From Thermoplasmatota archaeon (GTDB taxonomy: Archaea; Thermoplasmatota; Penumbrarchaeia; Penumbrarchaeales; Penumbrarchaeaceae), in the NCBI GenBank assembly GCA_016928095.1, contig JAFGLL010000028.1:1-57045 (forward strand): a stretch of 57,045 nt of DNA, in the 5' to 3' direction. The translations under genes were made by a program, and so were the position numbers. Each line of letters starts with the position of its first letter. Positions within the stretch are counted from its first letter, which is position 1. This document shows positions 1 to 8,982 of this stretch, one piece after another. Below the pieces are notes generated by a model. The model did no database searches and was not told where the DNA came from. It was given only the letters and a program-made list of their open reading frames with translations.

Positions 1-150
1 CATATTGGAGTGATACACCTAAGAAACAGCTACTCCCCTGCAACATAGTTCGTATAGCGAGTCGTATGGGGCGATGTTCCATACAACGGACGGTATTTGT
101 TTTCAACATAGATAAGGTTATCGAAGGAAATGGTGGGAACTGGTCGGAAA

Positions 151-160
151 CTTATTTAAG
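151..160 (+). promoter_or_regulatory. TATA box of argF
   Basis: CTTATTTAAG lies about 50 bases upstream of the argF start. Transcription would begin near 180, leaving a short leader that carries a GGAGG Shine-Dalgarno motif at 190-194, seven bases before the ATG. I see no gene in bases 1-150. Confidence 0.5.
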
Positions 161-201
161 ATACCTATTTCTAACTCAGGTGCCGCATCGGAGGCATTAC
201 A

Positions 202-1125
202 ATGAAAAGGGACCTTGTTACCGTTCTGGACCTGAAGGACGAACTGAAGGACATCATCGATCTGGCCATAAAGATGAAGGCAGAGAACAAGAGGGGCGAG
301 GATGTGGCGTCTTTCAAGGGGAAGGCCCTTGCCCTGATATTCGAAAAACCGAGCCTTAGGACAAGGGTCTCGTTCGAGGTGGGTTTCAACCAGCTAGGAG
401 GATATGCCCTCTATCTGTCTCCGAGTGAGATCCAGGTCGGAAAGAGGGAATCTGTTCATGATGTTGCCAAGGTGCTATCAAGGTTCGCGGATGTGATAAT
501 GTATCGGGCTTTCGACCATCAGAACGTTCTCGAACTGGCCAGGCATGCCGGGGTGCCGGTCATCAATGGTCTTGATGACATCGAACATCCATGCCAGGCA
601 GTGGCCGACTTCATGACGATGAGAGAGGTCAAGGGAGTTCTCATGGGAAGAACACTGGCCTGGGTGGGGGACGGTAACAATGTGCTTCACTCCCTTCTCC
701 TTGGAGCTGCCATCCTTGGTATGAACGTTAAAGCGGCCTGTCCGGGAGGATACAGACCGCGAAGTGATATCCTGGACATGGCACTTTCAATTGCCAGGGG
801 GTCCGGTTCCAGGATAGAGGTCATGGATGACCCGATAGAGGCCGTCACGGATGCCGATGTGGTCTATGCTGACACCTTTATTTCCATGGGGGACGAGGCC
901 CAGAAGGAGGAGAGGTTGAGAGCGTTCACCGGCTACCAGGTGAACATGGGGCTCTTCTCCAGGGCCAGATCTGATGCCATATTCATGCACTGCCTGCCTG
1001 CTCACAGGGGTGAGGAAGTGACGGACGAGGTGATGGATTCCCCAAGGTCGGTAGTGTTCCAGGAAGCCGAGAACAGGATGCATGCACAGAAGGCTATCAT
1101 GGTGAGGCTTGCAGGGTTCAGGTGA
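202..1125 (+). CDS. argF: Ornithine carbamoyltransferase
   Basis: Transfers the carbamoyl group of carbamoyl phosphate to ornithine to give citrulline, a cytoplasmic step of arginine synthesis (run in reverse in arginine catabolism). The 307-residue length is normal for the family. The carbamoyl-phosphate loop SLRTR sits at residues 51-55, HPCQ at 129-132 and the ornithine-side HCLPAHRG motif near 263-270; the last separates it from aspartate carbamoyltransferase. The ATG has a GGAGG seven bases upstream. No other arginine gene is nearby, so biosynthetic and catabolic roles cannot be told apart. Its 3' end overlaps the convergent polymerase subunit gene by 8 bases. Confidence 0.95.
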   Translation: MKRDLVTVLDLKDELKDIIDLAIKMKAENKRGEDVASFKGKALALIFEKPSLRTRVSFEVGFNQLGGYALYLSPSEIQVGKRESVHDVAKVLSRFADVIMYRAFDHQNVLELARHAGVPVINGLDDIEHPCQAVADFMTMREVKGVLMGRTLAWVGDGNNVLHSLLLGAAILGMNVKAACPGGYRPRSDILDMALSIARGSGSRIEVMDDPIEAVTDADVVYADTFISMGDEAQKEERLRAFTGYQVNMGLFSRARSDAIFMHCLPAHRGEEVTDEVMDSPRSVVFQEAENRMHAQKAIMVRLAGFR

Positions 1126-2881
1126 GTTCCCATGCGTGCATGGTGTTCGGTAGGTCGAGCTCGACGATCCCCATCCTGCCGGGTTGAGGCTTGAGGTTCA
1201 TCAATCTCTGGAAAGGTGTTTGTGACTGCCAGGCGGACCCTTCTATCAGCTGGACACCCTTGTAATTGTCCATTCCGAACCTGTGAACATGTCCGGAGAC
1301 GAATATATCGGGAACATCATCGATGACCAGGTTGTCCCTCTCCTCGGGAGAGATCTGGTTCCGCATACCGTATGTCGGACAGAAATGTCTGAACCTCAGC
1401 ATTTCCTTCATACCTTCAATGGGGTTCTCGTATGTGACATCCCTGAACAGGGTGACAAGGTCGTCGATGGATTTCCCGTGGTATCCGGCAACATGGACCC
1501 CGTGGATCGAGAAGAAGGCAGGATTGGAAAGGAAATGAAGGTGGGAGTTGGAGAAGCAGTCCTGGAATTCCCTTGGCAGCGGCGGTTGCGGTTCAGCTAT
1601 CCTCACCGCATCATGGTTGCCCGGTATCATGATCACATGGATATGATCAGGGAGGCTCGAAAGCGATTCCCCCAATGCCTCATATTGCTTGAAAATATCC
1701 TTTATAAGCAGGTCCTTGTCCTGGTCGGGATATGTTCCTATACCGTCGACCAGGTCTCCTGCTATGACAAGGTATTTCACCCGGGTCCCATCCTTCCCAG
1801 GAAGGGAGGCGTCGATCTCGCCCCTGAGCCATCTTATCATCCTCCTCCATTCCTTGTCGAGGTACATCCTCGAACCGATATGTATGTCCGAGGTGAAAGC
1901 GGCTGCAAGTCCCCGGACATCGGACAATCTTCTCCGATGATCGATCGGTATATCCACCTTGTAGATGGCATCCGCAAAGACGATCGCACCTCCCCTTGTG
2001 TCGCCGGACCTGAACTTACCGACGATACCTATGACCTCATCGTTCACTATGCTCAAAGCAGCTGTGTCCCTCTTGTTCTTCGATAACAGGACCCTGATGC
2101 TCCCCGTGGGGTCCTCGATATTGACCATCCTGTGGCCGTTCTTCGTGGTCCTGATGCTTTCGACGATCCCGATGAAACGTACCTCCTCCTCCGATGACCT
2201 CAGGTCGTCTATGTCCTGGCAAGGTGAGATTGCACCATACTGCAGAAGCAGGATGTCCCGAAGTGTCCGGTATCGGTCCAGAAAAAGGGTCCGGAAATCG
2301 TCTATCTTGCTCTTGCCCCCCATTGAGGATGTGGGGTCCTTGATCACCCTGAGGTCACCTTCGTACTCCGCTGCAAGAGGCCTTGGTCTCCCGCCAGGGC
2401 CTGAAAGGTGATCCGCTCTGAGAGAAGACCCTCCTCCGAACTTGATGGTCTCCGAAACGGACCTGTGGATGTCCGCGAGGTCCCCCGTCGATGCCTTGAC
2501 CCTCTCGCCGGATGGGGGAAGCTTGATCATGGGGGTTGGCCTGGGGGAAGGTCCTGGAGGGACCTCGGTCCTTCTGTCGCTGATCATGCATGCCCCGGCA
2601 TCATCCCATATCGGGTGCGGTCCGATCGAACGTGGAAGTGGGATATTGTCCATGGCATCGTCTCCAGACCCGCCTTTAACGACAATGTCATCGATGTCGG
2701 ACATTCCCACAAGTCCGAGGTTCTCCAGATGGGAACGATCGATGACCAGGGGGAGGTCCGCACCATCTTCCAGGACATGCTCCAACCTGTCCACCAGTCC
2801 GGGAGTGCTGACCAGTGTCTCGTGAGCATCCGGTGAGAGAAGCTTCTGGAATCGATAGAACCTGCTATCTATGTCCTTCAT
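1118..2881 (-). CDS. polB: DNA polymerase D small subunit DP1 (3'-5' exonuclease)
   Basis: Proofreading subunit of the archaeal D-family replicative polymerase; the large subunit DP2 is not in the window. Of 587 residues, about 1-80 form an N-terminal domain, about 80-200 a polar and probably flexible linker, about 215-325 an OB fold, and 330-587 a calcineurin/Mre11-like phosphoesterase. All metal-binding motifs of an active nuclease are visible: SDIHIGS, GDLVDG, GNHD, YHG and GHVH. So, unlike the eukaryotic B-subunits, the exonuclease should work. A TATA box (TATAAAAA on the minus strand, 2906-2913) is 29 bases upstream of the ATG, implying a leaderless transcript. The 3' end overlaps convergent argF by 8 bases. 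Confidence 0.95.
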   Translation of the reverse strand: MKDIDSRFYRFQKLLSPDAHETLVSTPGLVDRLEHVLEDGADLPLVIDRSHLENLGLVGMSDIDDIVVKGGSGDDAMDNIPLPRSIGPHPIWDDAGACMISDRRTEVPPGPSPRPTPMIKLPPSGERVKASTGDLADIHRSVSETIKFGGGSSLRADHLSGPGGRPRPLAAEYEGDLRVIKDPTSSMGGKSKIDDFRTLFLDRYRTLRDILLLQYGAISPCQDIDDLRSSEEEVRFIGIVESIRTTKNGHRMVNIEDPTGSIRVLLSKNKRDTAALSIVNDEVIGIVGKFRSGDTRGGAIVFADAIYKVDIPIDHRRRLSDVRGLAAAFTSDIHIGSRMYLDKEWRRMIRWLRGEIDASLPGKDGTRVKYLVIAGDLVDGIGTYPDQDKDLLIKDIFKQYEALGESLSSLPDHIHVIMIPGNHDAVRIAEPQPPLPREFQDCFSNSHLHFLSNPAFFSIHGVHVAGYHGKSIDDLVTLFRDVTYENPIEGMKEMLRFRHFCPTYGMRNQISPEERDNLVIDDVPDIFVSGHVHRFGMDNYKGVQLIEGSAWQSQTPFQRLMNLKPQPGRMGIVELDLPNTMHAWELT

Positions 2882-2949
2882 CGGAAAGTCGCTATAGTTG
2901 TTCGGTTTTTATACTTCCCGAGAGGGGACCCAAAAGTATAGAGGACAAG

Positions 2950-3042
2950 GTCGGGCATATCTATGAGAATGTACGGCCCGGCATCAAATTGGTCAGGCAA
3001 TTGGCTGTAAATGTCCGACATTTTTTTATATTTGCCCGACAT
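2950..3042. promoter_or_regulatory. Repeated TGYCCGACAT boxes around the promoter of the ribbon-helix-helix gene
   Basis: TGTCCGACAT (3012-3021) and TGCCCGACAT (3033-3042) are direct repeats 21 bases apart, two helical turns. They flank an AT-rich TATA-like stretch at 3021-3031. An inverted copy GTCGGGCA is at 2950-2957 and a weaker one GGCCCGGCAT at 2975-2984. The placement around the predicted basal promoter suggests operators for the regulator encoded immediately downstream. That link is inference. Confidence 0.5.
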
Positions 3043-3082
3043 ATACTTTGAGATAGCAGGCGGTAGGGTAGAGGCTGTGAAG

Positions 3083-3469
3083 ATGGAAAAGGCGGACAAG
3101 GTGACGATCAGGTTGACGACCGATCAGGCCGATGCACTTGACTTTCTGGTCGCACATGGACAGTTCAGGACACGCTCCGATGCCATTCGCGCTGCCATCG
3201 ATCTAATGACCAGTGAACCCGAGCAGGAGGTTCGGAAAGGCTTCTTCGTTGACCTGCCTGACGGCATGATCGCAACGATAGACAGGCTCGTGGACCTTGA
3301 TCATTTCCGAAACAGGGACCATGGGGTGTTCGAGTTCATAAGGAACGGCCTGGACAGTATAGATGTGGAGGAGGTCCGCCTGAAACAGGAACAGAGGCTG
3401 GAGATACTGGCCGAGAAGAAGACCTCCGACATCCTGGAGGATGTCTACAGGAGCTACGTTGACCAATGA
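3083..3469 (+). CDS. Tandem ribbon-helix-helix transcriptional regulator (CopG/Arc type)
   Basis: A 128-residue protein with two stretches of the ribbon-helix-helix pattern. The first is at about residues 4-43 (VTIRL strand, FRTRSDAIRAAI second helix). The second is at about 50-92 (FFVDLP strand, then FRNRDHGVFEFI). A charged helical tail follows. Such proteins bind DNA as dimers with the beta ribbon in the major groove; two copies in one chain suit paired sites. I start at ATG 3083 because upstream ATG 3011 lies inside the putative operator and before the predicted transcription start. Repeated boxes around its own promoter suggest autoregulation. Target genes are unknown. A nickel-sensing role is not supported: I do not see the NikR metal-site His and Cys pattern. 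Confidence 0.75.
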   Translation: MEKADKVTIRLTTDQADALDFLVAHGQFRTRSDAIRAAIDLMTSEPEQEVRKGFFVDLPDGMIATIDRLVDLDHFRNRDHGVFEFIRNGLDSIDVEEVRLKQEQRLEILAEKKTSDILEDVYRSYVDQ

Positions 3470-3526
3470 TGGTCCATCTAGAGAATTGAACCAAGAGATG
3501 GGAAACGAAATGGGATGCACTCTGTA

Positions 3527-3563
3527 GGGGCCCGAAATTTTTTTTTGGGGGAAACCGGGCCCC
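3527..3563 (+). terminator. Inverted repeat with T-run downstream of the regulator gene
   Basis: GGGGCCCG (3527-3534) and CGGGCCCC (3556-3563) form a perfect 8-bp stem whose loop contains nine consecutive T residues (3538-3546). Archaeal RNA polymerase stops at T-runs, so this probably ends the regulator transcript just before the hflX promoter (TTTTTAAATA near 3570-3579). Confidence 0.5.
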
Positions 3564-3636
3564 TAACTCTTTTTAAATAGACCGTATGAAAGCATGGCTA
3601 TAGGAAGTTTTCATTATATCCTCCGTATTGAGCCCC

Positions 3637-5007
3637 ATGGACTATCTGGGCACCGGACGGAAGGCCGCTCTGATCTGGATCGATCGGGACAGGGTCAGGG
3701 TCACCGAGATGCTGGAACTATGCTGTTCGGCGGGTTTTGACATCGTCCATCGGATCGGGCAGGGTAAGGATGAGCCCGACCCTCGATTCTACCTTGGTCC
3801 GGGCAAGATCGATGAGGTCGGAGCTTTGGATGTGGAGTATCTGATAACTGCAGGGGACCTCACCCCATCGCAGGTGTTCTCGATATCCCACAGGACCGGC
3901 AAGAAGGTTGCGGACCGGACCCGGGTGATCCTGGACATCTTCAGGAGCCACGCACAGAGTCCGGAAGCCCGGATGCAGGTGGAGATCGCGGACCTGAGAT
4001 ATCAACTGCCGGTCCTCAAGGAGTACATACATCAGGGAACACTATCCGAGAGACCCGGGTTCATGGCAGGCGGGGAGTACGCCGTAAACTATTATCATGA
4101 TATGATCAAGAGGAGGATGGTCTCCCTCAAGAAGGACCTTGAGGAAGAGAGACGCAGACGCGGTCATAAAAGGTCTTTGAGGCGCAGGAGGGGCACTCAC
4201 CTGGTTTCCATAGCAGGATACACCAACGCCGGTAAATCCTCCCTTTTCAACAAGATGATCATGTCCAGCTCGGAAAACAAGGCGGTGGATGTGGGAGGAG
4301 AGATGTTCACCACCATATCGACAGCGACAAGGAAAATGAAGGGTGAAAGGGGCTGCCTTGTATCCGACACGGTGGGTTTCATAAGAGAACTCCCCCCCTG
4401 GCTTGTCGAGGGCTTCATGTCCACCATGGAGGAGATATTCGAGGCTGATGCGGTAGTGCTGGTAATCGATGGTTCTGAACCCCTGGAAGATGTCTCCATC
4501 AAGCTCCGAGAATCCTTAAGGGTCCTCAGGAAGGGTGGAACTGAAGGGAGGATAATACTTGCTGTCAACAAGACCGACCTGATCACCGATCCTTTGAGAA
4601 TGGCCGCACTGTCAGAAAGGATGACCAGGATGCTCTCTCCTTCCGAGAAGGCCATGGTGGACAGGACCTATCTCATCTCCGCCTTGAAGGACAACGGCAT
4701 CTCCGAACTTATAGACGGGATAGAGGGACTCCTGCCACCTATTCAAATTGTAAGTATGAGGATACCCATTTCCCTGGTACGTGAGGAACTGGTCGCATCC
4801 CTGAGGAAGCATTCCTCCATCATGGAAGAGAGATATCATGGTGGATACCTGATGCTCAAGGCGATGATGGAGGAGAGGTGGGCCGGACATTTCATCAAAC
4901 GTGTGGTCGAAGCTGGAGGAGATGCATCGGCCGTCGACGGAAGCGGTAATTACATAAAAAAGATTAATATCCATGATGGACTAGATGGGGCAGGTGCGGA
5001 TCAATGA
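3637..5007 (+). CDS. hflX: GTPase HflX
   Basis: Ribosome-associated GTPase of the Obg-HflX superfamily, thought to split or rescue stalled ribosomes. The N-terminal HflX domain (about residues 10-160) carries the YLGPGK and RMQVEIADLRYQLP signatures. A basic stretch of many Arg residues follows, then the G domain: G1 GYTNAGKSS near 195, DTVGFI for G3 and NKTD for G4. A C-terminal domain of about 90 residues ends the chain. I chose ATG 3637; an in-frame TTG at 3628 is possible, and neither has a clear ribosome-binding site. The stop overlaps galU by four bases (ATGA), so the two genes are probably co-translated. Confidence 0.93.
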   Translation: MDYLGTGRKAALIWIDRDRVRVTEMLELCCSAGFDIVHRIGQGKDEPDPRFYLGPGKIDEVGALDVEYLITAGDLTPSQVFSISHRTGKKVADRTRVILDIFRSHAQSPEARMQVEIADLRYQLPVLKEYIHQGTLSERPGFMAGGEYAVNYYHDMIKRRMVSLKKDLEEERRRRGHKRSLRRRRGTHLVSIAGYTNAGKSSLFNKMIMSSSENKAVDVGGEMFTTISTATRKMKGERGCLVSDTVGFIRELPPWLVEGFMSTMEEIFEADAVVLVIDGSEPLEDVSIKLRESLRVLRKGGTEGRIILAVNKTDLITDPLRMAALSERMTRMLSPSEKAMVDRTYLISALKDNGISELIDGIEGLLPPIQIVSMRIPISLVREELVASLRKHSSIMEERYHGGYLMLKAMMEERWAGHFIKRVVEAGGDASAVDGSGNYIKKINIHDGLDGAGADQ

Positions 5008-5873
5008 AAGCGGTCATACCTGCAGCAGGTCTGGGGACCCGGCTCCTCCCGATGACCAAGATACAGCCAAAGGAAATGATGCCGATCCTCAACAAACCAG
5101 CCATCCAGTACGTTGTGGAGGAAGCATCATTCTCCGGTTTCGACCAGATCCTGATAATCACCAACCGCAACAAGAAGGTGATGGAGGACCATTTCGATAG
5201 GAACATCGAACTGGAGCTGGCCCTCAGGAGGAAAGGTGCGTACAAGGCCCTGAAGGAGCTGGAACGGATCGAGGGTCTTGCGAACCTCTTCTACCTTCGC
5301 CAGAAGGAGCAGAAAGGCCTTGGGGATGCCGTGCTCTGTGCCGAGAACTACGTGAGCCATGAGCCCTTTGCGGTCCTTCTCGGTGATGATATCATCATCT
5401 CGGATGTACCGGCCATCAAACAGCTCTGGGACGCTTATGAAAGGGTCAAGGCGCCGGTCATCGGGCTCGAGATCGTCCCGAAGGACCATGTGGAGAGGTA
5501 CGGGATCGTCGAGCCGGGAGAGGAGGTGGAGCCCGGTCTGTTCGAGTTGAAAAGCGTCATAGAGAAACCCGATCCCAAGAGAGCTCCCTCTAACATGGCG
5601 ATCATAGGCAGGTACATCCTTGACCCGGAGATATTCTCATGGCTGAAAGGGTCGAAGTCGGGTGTGGGGGGTGAGCTTCAGCTGACCGATTCCATTTCCA
5701 GGTATATACCCGAAAAGGGCCTCTACGGGATGTTGATAACTGGCCACCGTGTTGATATAGGATCGACATCCGACTGGTTGAAGGCGAACCTCGAGGTTGC
5801 ACTTCTGGACCCGGAGCTCAGGCCAAAGGTATCGCAGTACTTCGACGAGCTCAGGGCTCTTGGCAAGATATGA
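5004..5873 (+). CDS. galU: UTP-glucose-1-phosphate uridylyltransferase
   Basis: Makes UDP-glucose from UTP and glucose 1-phosphate, feeding glycan and glycolipid synthesis. The 289-residue length fits the GalU family. The N-terminus has the nucleotide-binding signature PAAGLGTRLLPMTK at residues 5-18, followed by PKEMMPI. VEKP-like and GGELQLTD motifs further on are typical of GalU, not of dTDP-glucose synthases. It follows hflX with a 4-base ATGA overlap. Its stop codon directly abuts the stop codon of the convergent gene on the other strand, with no base between them. Confidence 0.9.
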   Translation: MKAVIPAAGLGTRLLPMTKIQPKEMMPILNKPAIQYVVEEASFSGFDQILIITNRNKKVMEDHFDRNIELELALRRKGAYKALKELERIEGLANLFYLRQKEQKGLGDAVLCAENYVSHEPFAVLLGDDIIISDVPAIKQLWDAYERVKAPVIGLEIVPKDHVERYGIVEPGEEVEPGLFELKSVIEKPDPKRAPSNMAIIGRYILDPEIFSWLKGSKSGVGGELQLTDSISRYIPEKGLYGMLITGHRVDIGSTSDWLKANLEVALLDPELRPKVSQYFDELRALGKI

Positions 5874-6776
5874 TCAGGAACGCAGCTCGACACCCGTCGA
5901 GAAGGTGATATCCCCCTCGGACGTGAGAATGGCCTCCTTGAAGAAGACCATCGACCCTCTCATCGTCCCGGATAGGGATCCATTATCAATGGTTTCCCAG
6001 GGGATGATGATCGGAAGAGGGCAGGAACCGGATGATATGATGGGGTCCTCCCTTTTCAACAGGATAATGGGAGGATCAAAGGCCATGATATCCGAGCATG
6101 AGATGCACGCCTCATCCCTCCAGCCCGGGAGGACCTTGCCGGGTTCGTTCAGAAGAGACTCGAGTTCATCGACCCCGCAGGGATAGGGTCCTATTTCGAG
6201 GTCGGCGGGATATATATGGATACGACCATCGGAACAGAGACCGGGACAGATGATCTTCAGAATGACAGGAGTGCTGACAGTGAACCCTCCCGAAAGGACC
6301 GACATTCCCCTTGCGACGGAACTATTGATCAAGGTCGGTCCGATCGGGGGGAGGGTCGGAACTATCCATGGCCCGGTGGCAGAGATCACAAGGTGCTCCC
6401 CCATCCGGATAGCGATCGCACCAGGTCTCAACTCGATGTTGAAATGCCTGCCGTTAACAGAGGAGGGCAATACGGTGCACGAGCCTCCGACCGGACCCTG
6501 GTCTCCGAACGAGATCTCGACGTAAGATCCCGCCCTCTTCTGATGCAGGGTCCTGATGAGCGTCCCGAGCTCCCTGGATATATCGTCAAGGCTGTCGATG
6601 GGCTCTTCCTCCATCCTCTTTGCGAGTGATGTTCCGAAAACACCTGCAAGCACAATCACGGAGAGCAAAAGGCCTGCCCTGAACAGCATATCCTGATCTA
6701 TCATCGCACTCGAGGATCCATTACTTTCATGGGATAAAAGGTATTCGTCCCTGTTATGGGGTCCTGTATCTATCAT
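5874..6776 (-). CDS. Membrane-anchored protein of unknown function
   Basis: I do not recognise the family. One hydrophobic helix lies at about residues 31-47 (LFRAGLLLSVIVLAGVFG), followed by roughly 250 residues that should lie outside the cell. These are rich in beta-type sequence and contain about seven Cys residues, several in the final third. That could mean disulfides. The first ATG overlaps the stop of the upstream nucleotidyltransferase gene by four bases, which favours translational coupling; a second ATG at 6704, just before the helix, is also possible. Being last in an operon with a sugar nucleotidyltransferase and a phosphatase, it might take part in surface glycan assembly, but nothing in the sequence shows this. 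Confidence 0.7.
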   Translation of the reverse strand: MIDTGPHNRDEYLLSHESNGSSSAMIDQDMLFRAGLLLSVIVLAGVFGTSLAKRMEEEPIDSLDDISRELGTLIRTLHQKRAGSYVEISFGDQGPVGGSCTVLPSSVNGRHFNIELRPGAIAIRMGEHLVISATGPWIVPTLPPIGPTLINSSVARGMSVLSGGFTVSTPVILKIICPGLCSDGRIHIYPADLEIGPYPCGVDELESLLNEPGKVLPGWRDEACISCSDIMAFDPPIILLKREDPIISSGSCPLPIIIPWETIDNGSLSGTMRGSMVFFKEAILTSEGDITFSTGVELRS

Positions 6777-7519
6777 TGAGGTATTTGTTCAAAGTAACTG
6801 TTCGCTTCATGGTAGACATCGAGAGACCCCACGTCGAACCACCTTCCCCGGAACGCCCATGCATAGACCGGACCCCTCTCCACCAGATAGGTCACGAAAT
6901 GACCCAAAGCATCGGGTCTCCCCCCCTCGTCCAGATACTTTTGGACAAGTTTCATGGTCTCCGCGGTGAAGATGTAGAACGCTGTGGCGGCAAGGGTGGA
7001 AGGCGGTTCGTCAGGTTTTTCCAGAAAGCGGGTGATAACGCTTCTCTCATCCACATCGACCACTCCGTAGAGTCGAGCCTTCTCCCTTGTTCCGACATCG
7101 AACACCCCTACCAGGTCCATACCTACCTCTCTGAACCTCCTCAAGGCTTCCAGGGGATGGAACTCGAAGAGGTTGTCCCCTCCGATCATCATCGTATCTC
7201 CCGAGAGTCCCTCTTTTCCTATAAGATATCCCAGACCTCCGATGGAACCCAGTTTCCCTTCCTCGGTCGTGGAGGGTTCGATGACCAGTCTGATTTCATT
7301 CCTGTAACGTTCCTTTAAAAATGCTTCAAATTGCTCTTTGAAGGCCTCGTTCGTGGAGACGTACACGTTCTTTACCCCCTCCATCCCCCTCAGCTTATCA
7401 AGTGTGTAGCAGAGCATCGGTCTCCCCGCTACCGGGAGAAGGTGTTTGGGTCTATCCCTGGTCAGAGGCCACATCCTTTTGGCAAATCCTCCTGCAAGGA
7501 CCACGACATCAATGTTCAT
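6773..7519 (-). CDS. Sugar-phosphate nucleotidyltransferase
   Basis: A compact (248-residue) nucleotidyltransferase that activates a sugar 1-phosphate with an NTP. The N-terminus VVLAGGFAKRMWPLTRDRPK (residues 6-25) is the canonical pyrophosphorylase loop, and GGDNLFE is the metal-binding acidic site. There is no C-terminal left-handed beta-helix, so it resembles short MurU/RmlA-like or mannose-1-phosphate guanylyltransferase-like enzymes. The exact sugar cannot be read from sequence. The gene overlaps the phosphatase gene upstream by 11 bases and the membrane protein gene downstream by four, so this is a three-gene operon. With GalU just across the convergence point, the locus holds two different sugar-activating enzymes. 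Confidence 0.85.
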   Translation of the reverse strand: MNIDVVVLAGGFAKRMWPLTRDRPKHLLPVAGRPMLCYTLDKLRGMEGVKNVYVSTNEAFKEQFEAFLKERYRNEIRLVIEPSTTEEGKLGSIGGLGYLIGKEGLSGDTMMIGGDNLFEFHPLEALRRFREVGMDLVGVFDVGTREKARLYGVVDVDERSVITRFLEKPDEPPSTLAATAFYIFTAETMKLVQKYLDEGGRPDALGHFVTYLVERGPVYAWAFRGRWFDVGSLDVYHEANSYFEQIPQ

Positions 7520-8003
7520 GAGGACCCTCCTTTTTATTTTCCCATTCGTAGATGGAACGTTCCTGTTCCCGGGTCTGTATGGATCCGCTCCTTCTGCTCC
7601 GAACGAGTGTTATGGCGTCCGAAGGATGCATCCCTCCATCGACGAGATACAGGGCGATCATGGTCCCTGTCCTTCCTATCCCGGCCGCACAATGGACCAT
7701 GACCGGGCCATTATGGGCCGATATGATATTGATGGCCTGCTTCACCTGGTCCCGCGTCGGTGTTGACATATCCGCTACGGGAATATGATGGCAGATCACT
7801 CCCGATCCTTCCGACCATCCAGCCGGCCAAGGTGTTTCGGCAAGGTTGATCGACATCGTAACACCCTCGGCATTTTTCAGGAATTTCAGGTACCCATTAT
7901 CCAATGGATAGACAGAGGCCATGAGCTTCCCTTCCACTATCCAGTTGTAGGGTGCCATACCGTACCTGGACCACCTGATATATTCATCCTCCGACATCGG
8001 CAT
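7509..8003 (-). CDS. Dual-specificity-type protein phosphatase
   Basis: Cysteine-based phosphatase of the dual-specificity fold. The P-loop HCAAGIGRTG (about residues 104-113) contains the catalytic Cys and Arg. A general-acid Asp is probably in the HHIPVADMSTP segment before it. The 164 residues have no added domains and no signal peptide, so it acts in the cytoplasm. Substrates may be phosphoproteins or a phosphorylated small molecule or glycan precursor, considering the downstream nucleotidyltransferase. The start is uncertain: a TATA-like TATATAAT lies right at the first ATG, so Met16 (7958), just before the conserved core, may be the real start. Confidence 0.85.
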   Translation of the reverse strand: MPMSEDEYIRWSRYGMAPYNWIVEGKLMASVYPLDNGYLKFLKNAEGVTMSINLAETPWPAGWSEGSGVICHHIPVADMSTPTRDQVKQAINIISAHNGPVMVHCAAGIGRTGTMIALYLVDGGMHPSDAITLVRSRRSGSIQTREQERSIYEWENKKEGPHEH

Positions 8004-8142
8004 TATATATTCTCCAGACTTGGATCGGGGTCAAACCCTGCTGCAAGACATTCTTTCCAATGCCAGGTTACCATATAAACATTGTTGGAAAAGATGCCTT
8101 AACCTTGAAAAGTGATAAGTAGGTATATTTCATGAAGCATCC

Positions 8143-8982
8143 GTGCGAAGTATAACGGTATACGAACCAGGCCGGTCCTTTCCCTCCGTCTCGGTCACCG
8201 GAACTTCATGTGCCCTGTCATGCGATCATTGCCGTGGTAAATACCTCGAAGGGATGATGGACGTTTCGAGGAAGGGTGAGTTGTACAAGCTCGGGACCGA
8301 GCTGTGGGGGAAACATGGTAAGGGATTACTGGTCTCGGGGGGATGCGGTCCTTCAGGAGCCGTGGCTATCCCACCTCATATATTCGATGAGATCCGGCTC
8401 CTGAAAGAAGAAACGGGGCTCCTGATAAACCTCCACTGCGGGCTTGTTGGGGAAAAGACCGCATCTTCCATATCGAGGTCCGGTGTGGATAAGGTATCCT
8501 TCGACCTTGTATATGACGACGAGACCATCCAAAGCGTTCTCCATCTTGACAGGAGGAAAGAGCACTTCCTTGATACAATGATGATGCTGATCGAGAAAGG
8601 AGTGGATGTCGTTCCGCACATCCTTGCGGGTCTGAACAGGGGAAGGATCTCCTGGGAACATGACGCTATCGATGTTCTGACCGGAATGGACATCGATACG
8701 GTGGTCCTGCTTATCCTGATCCCGACCAGGGGGACACCATTTGAGGCATATGACCCTCCCCCTGTCAATGACATTATGGACCTTGCGATCAGGATGAGGA
8801 GGGACCTTAAGGGGAGATTGGTCCTTGGCTGTATGAGACCGAAAAGGAGCTCCGATCTCGAAATAAAACTGATCAAGGCAGGTTTCGATGGAGTGGTGCT
8901 TCCGGGAAAGGCGACGTTGAGGTGGTTGGTTTCCCAGGGTCATACGATCGATGAGAAGGGCGTTTGCTGCTGTATTGACTGA
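8143..8982 (+). CDS. Radical SAM protein, biotin synthase-like (possibly a lipoyl synthase subunit)
   Basis: Radical S-adenosylmethionine enzyme. The cluster motif CALSCDHC (CX4CX2C spacing, about residues 23-30) is close to the N-terminus, and GGCGPSG (about 67-73) resembles the SAM-binding GGE-type loop. The 279-residue chain should be a TIM barrel and ends in a CCC triplet, which could bind an auxiliary cluster. It looks like the archaeal group of uncharacterised biotin synthase homologues. Some members form the two-protein archaeal lipoyl synthase, but I see no partner gene here, so that role is only a suggestion. Translation starts at GTG; the ATG at 8132 is in another frame and quickly stops. 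A TATA-like TATATTT is at 8124-8130. Confidence 0.8.
   Translation: MRSITVYEPGRSFPSVSVTGTSCALSCDHCRGKYLEGMMDVSRKGELYKLGTELWGKHGKGLLVSGGCGPSGAVAIPPHIFDEIRLLKEETGLLINLHCGLVGEKTASSISRSGVDKVSFDLVYDDETIQSVLHLDRRKEHFLDTMMMLIEKGVDVVPHILAGLNRGRISWEHDAIDVLTGMDIDTVVLLILIPTRGTPFEAYDPPPVNDIMDLAIRMRRDLKGRLVLGCMRPKRSSDLEIKLIKAGFDGVVLPGKATLRWLVSQGHTIDEKGVCCCID

Noticed and set aside
1283..2086. Long open frame opposite the polymerase subunit gene
   Set aside because: It mirrors the codon structure of the well-supported minus-strand gene and matches no family.
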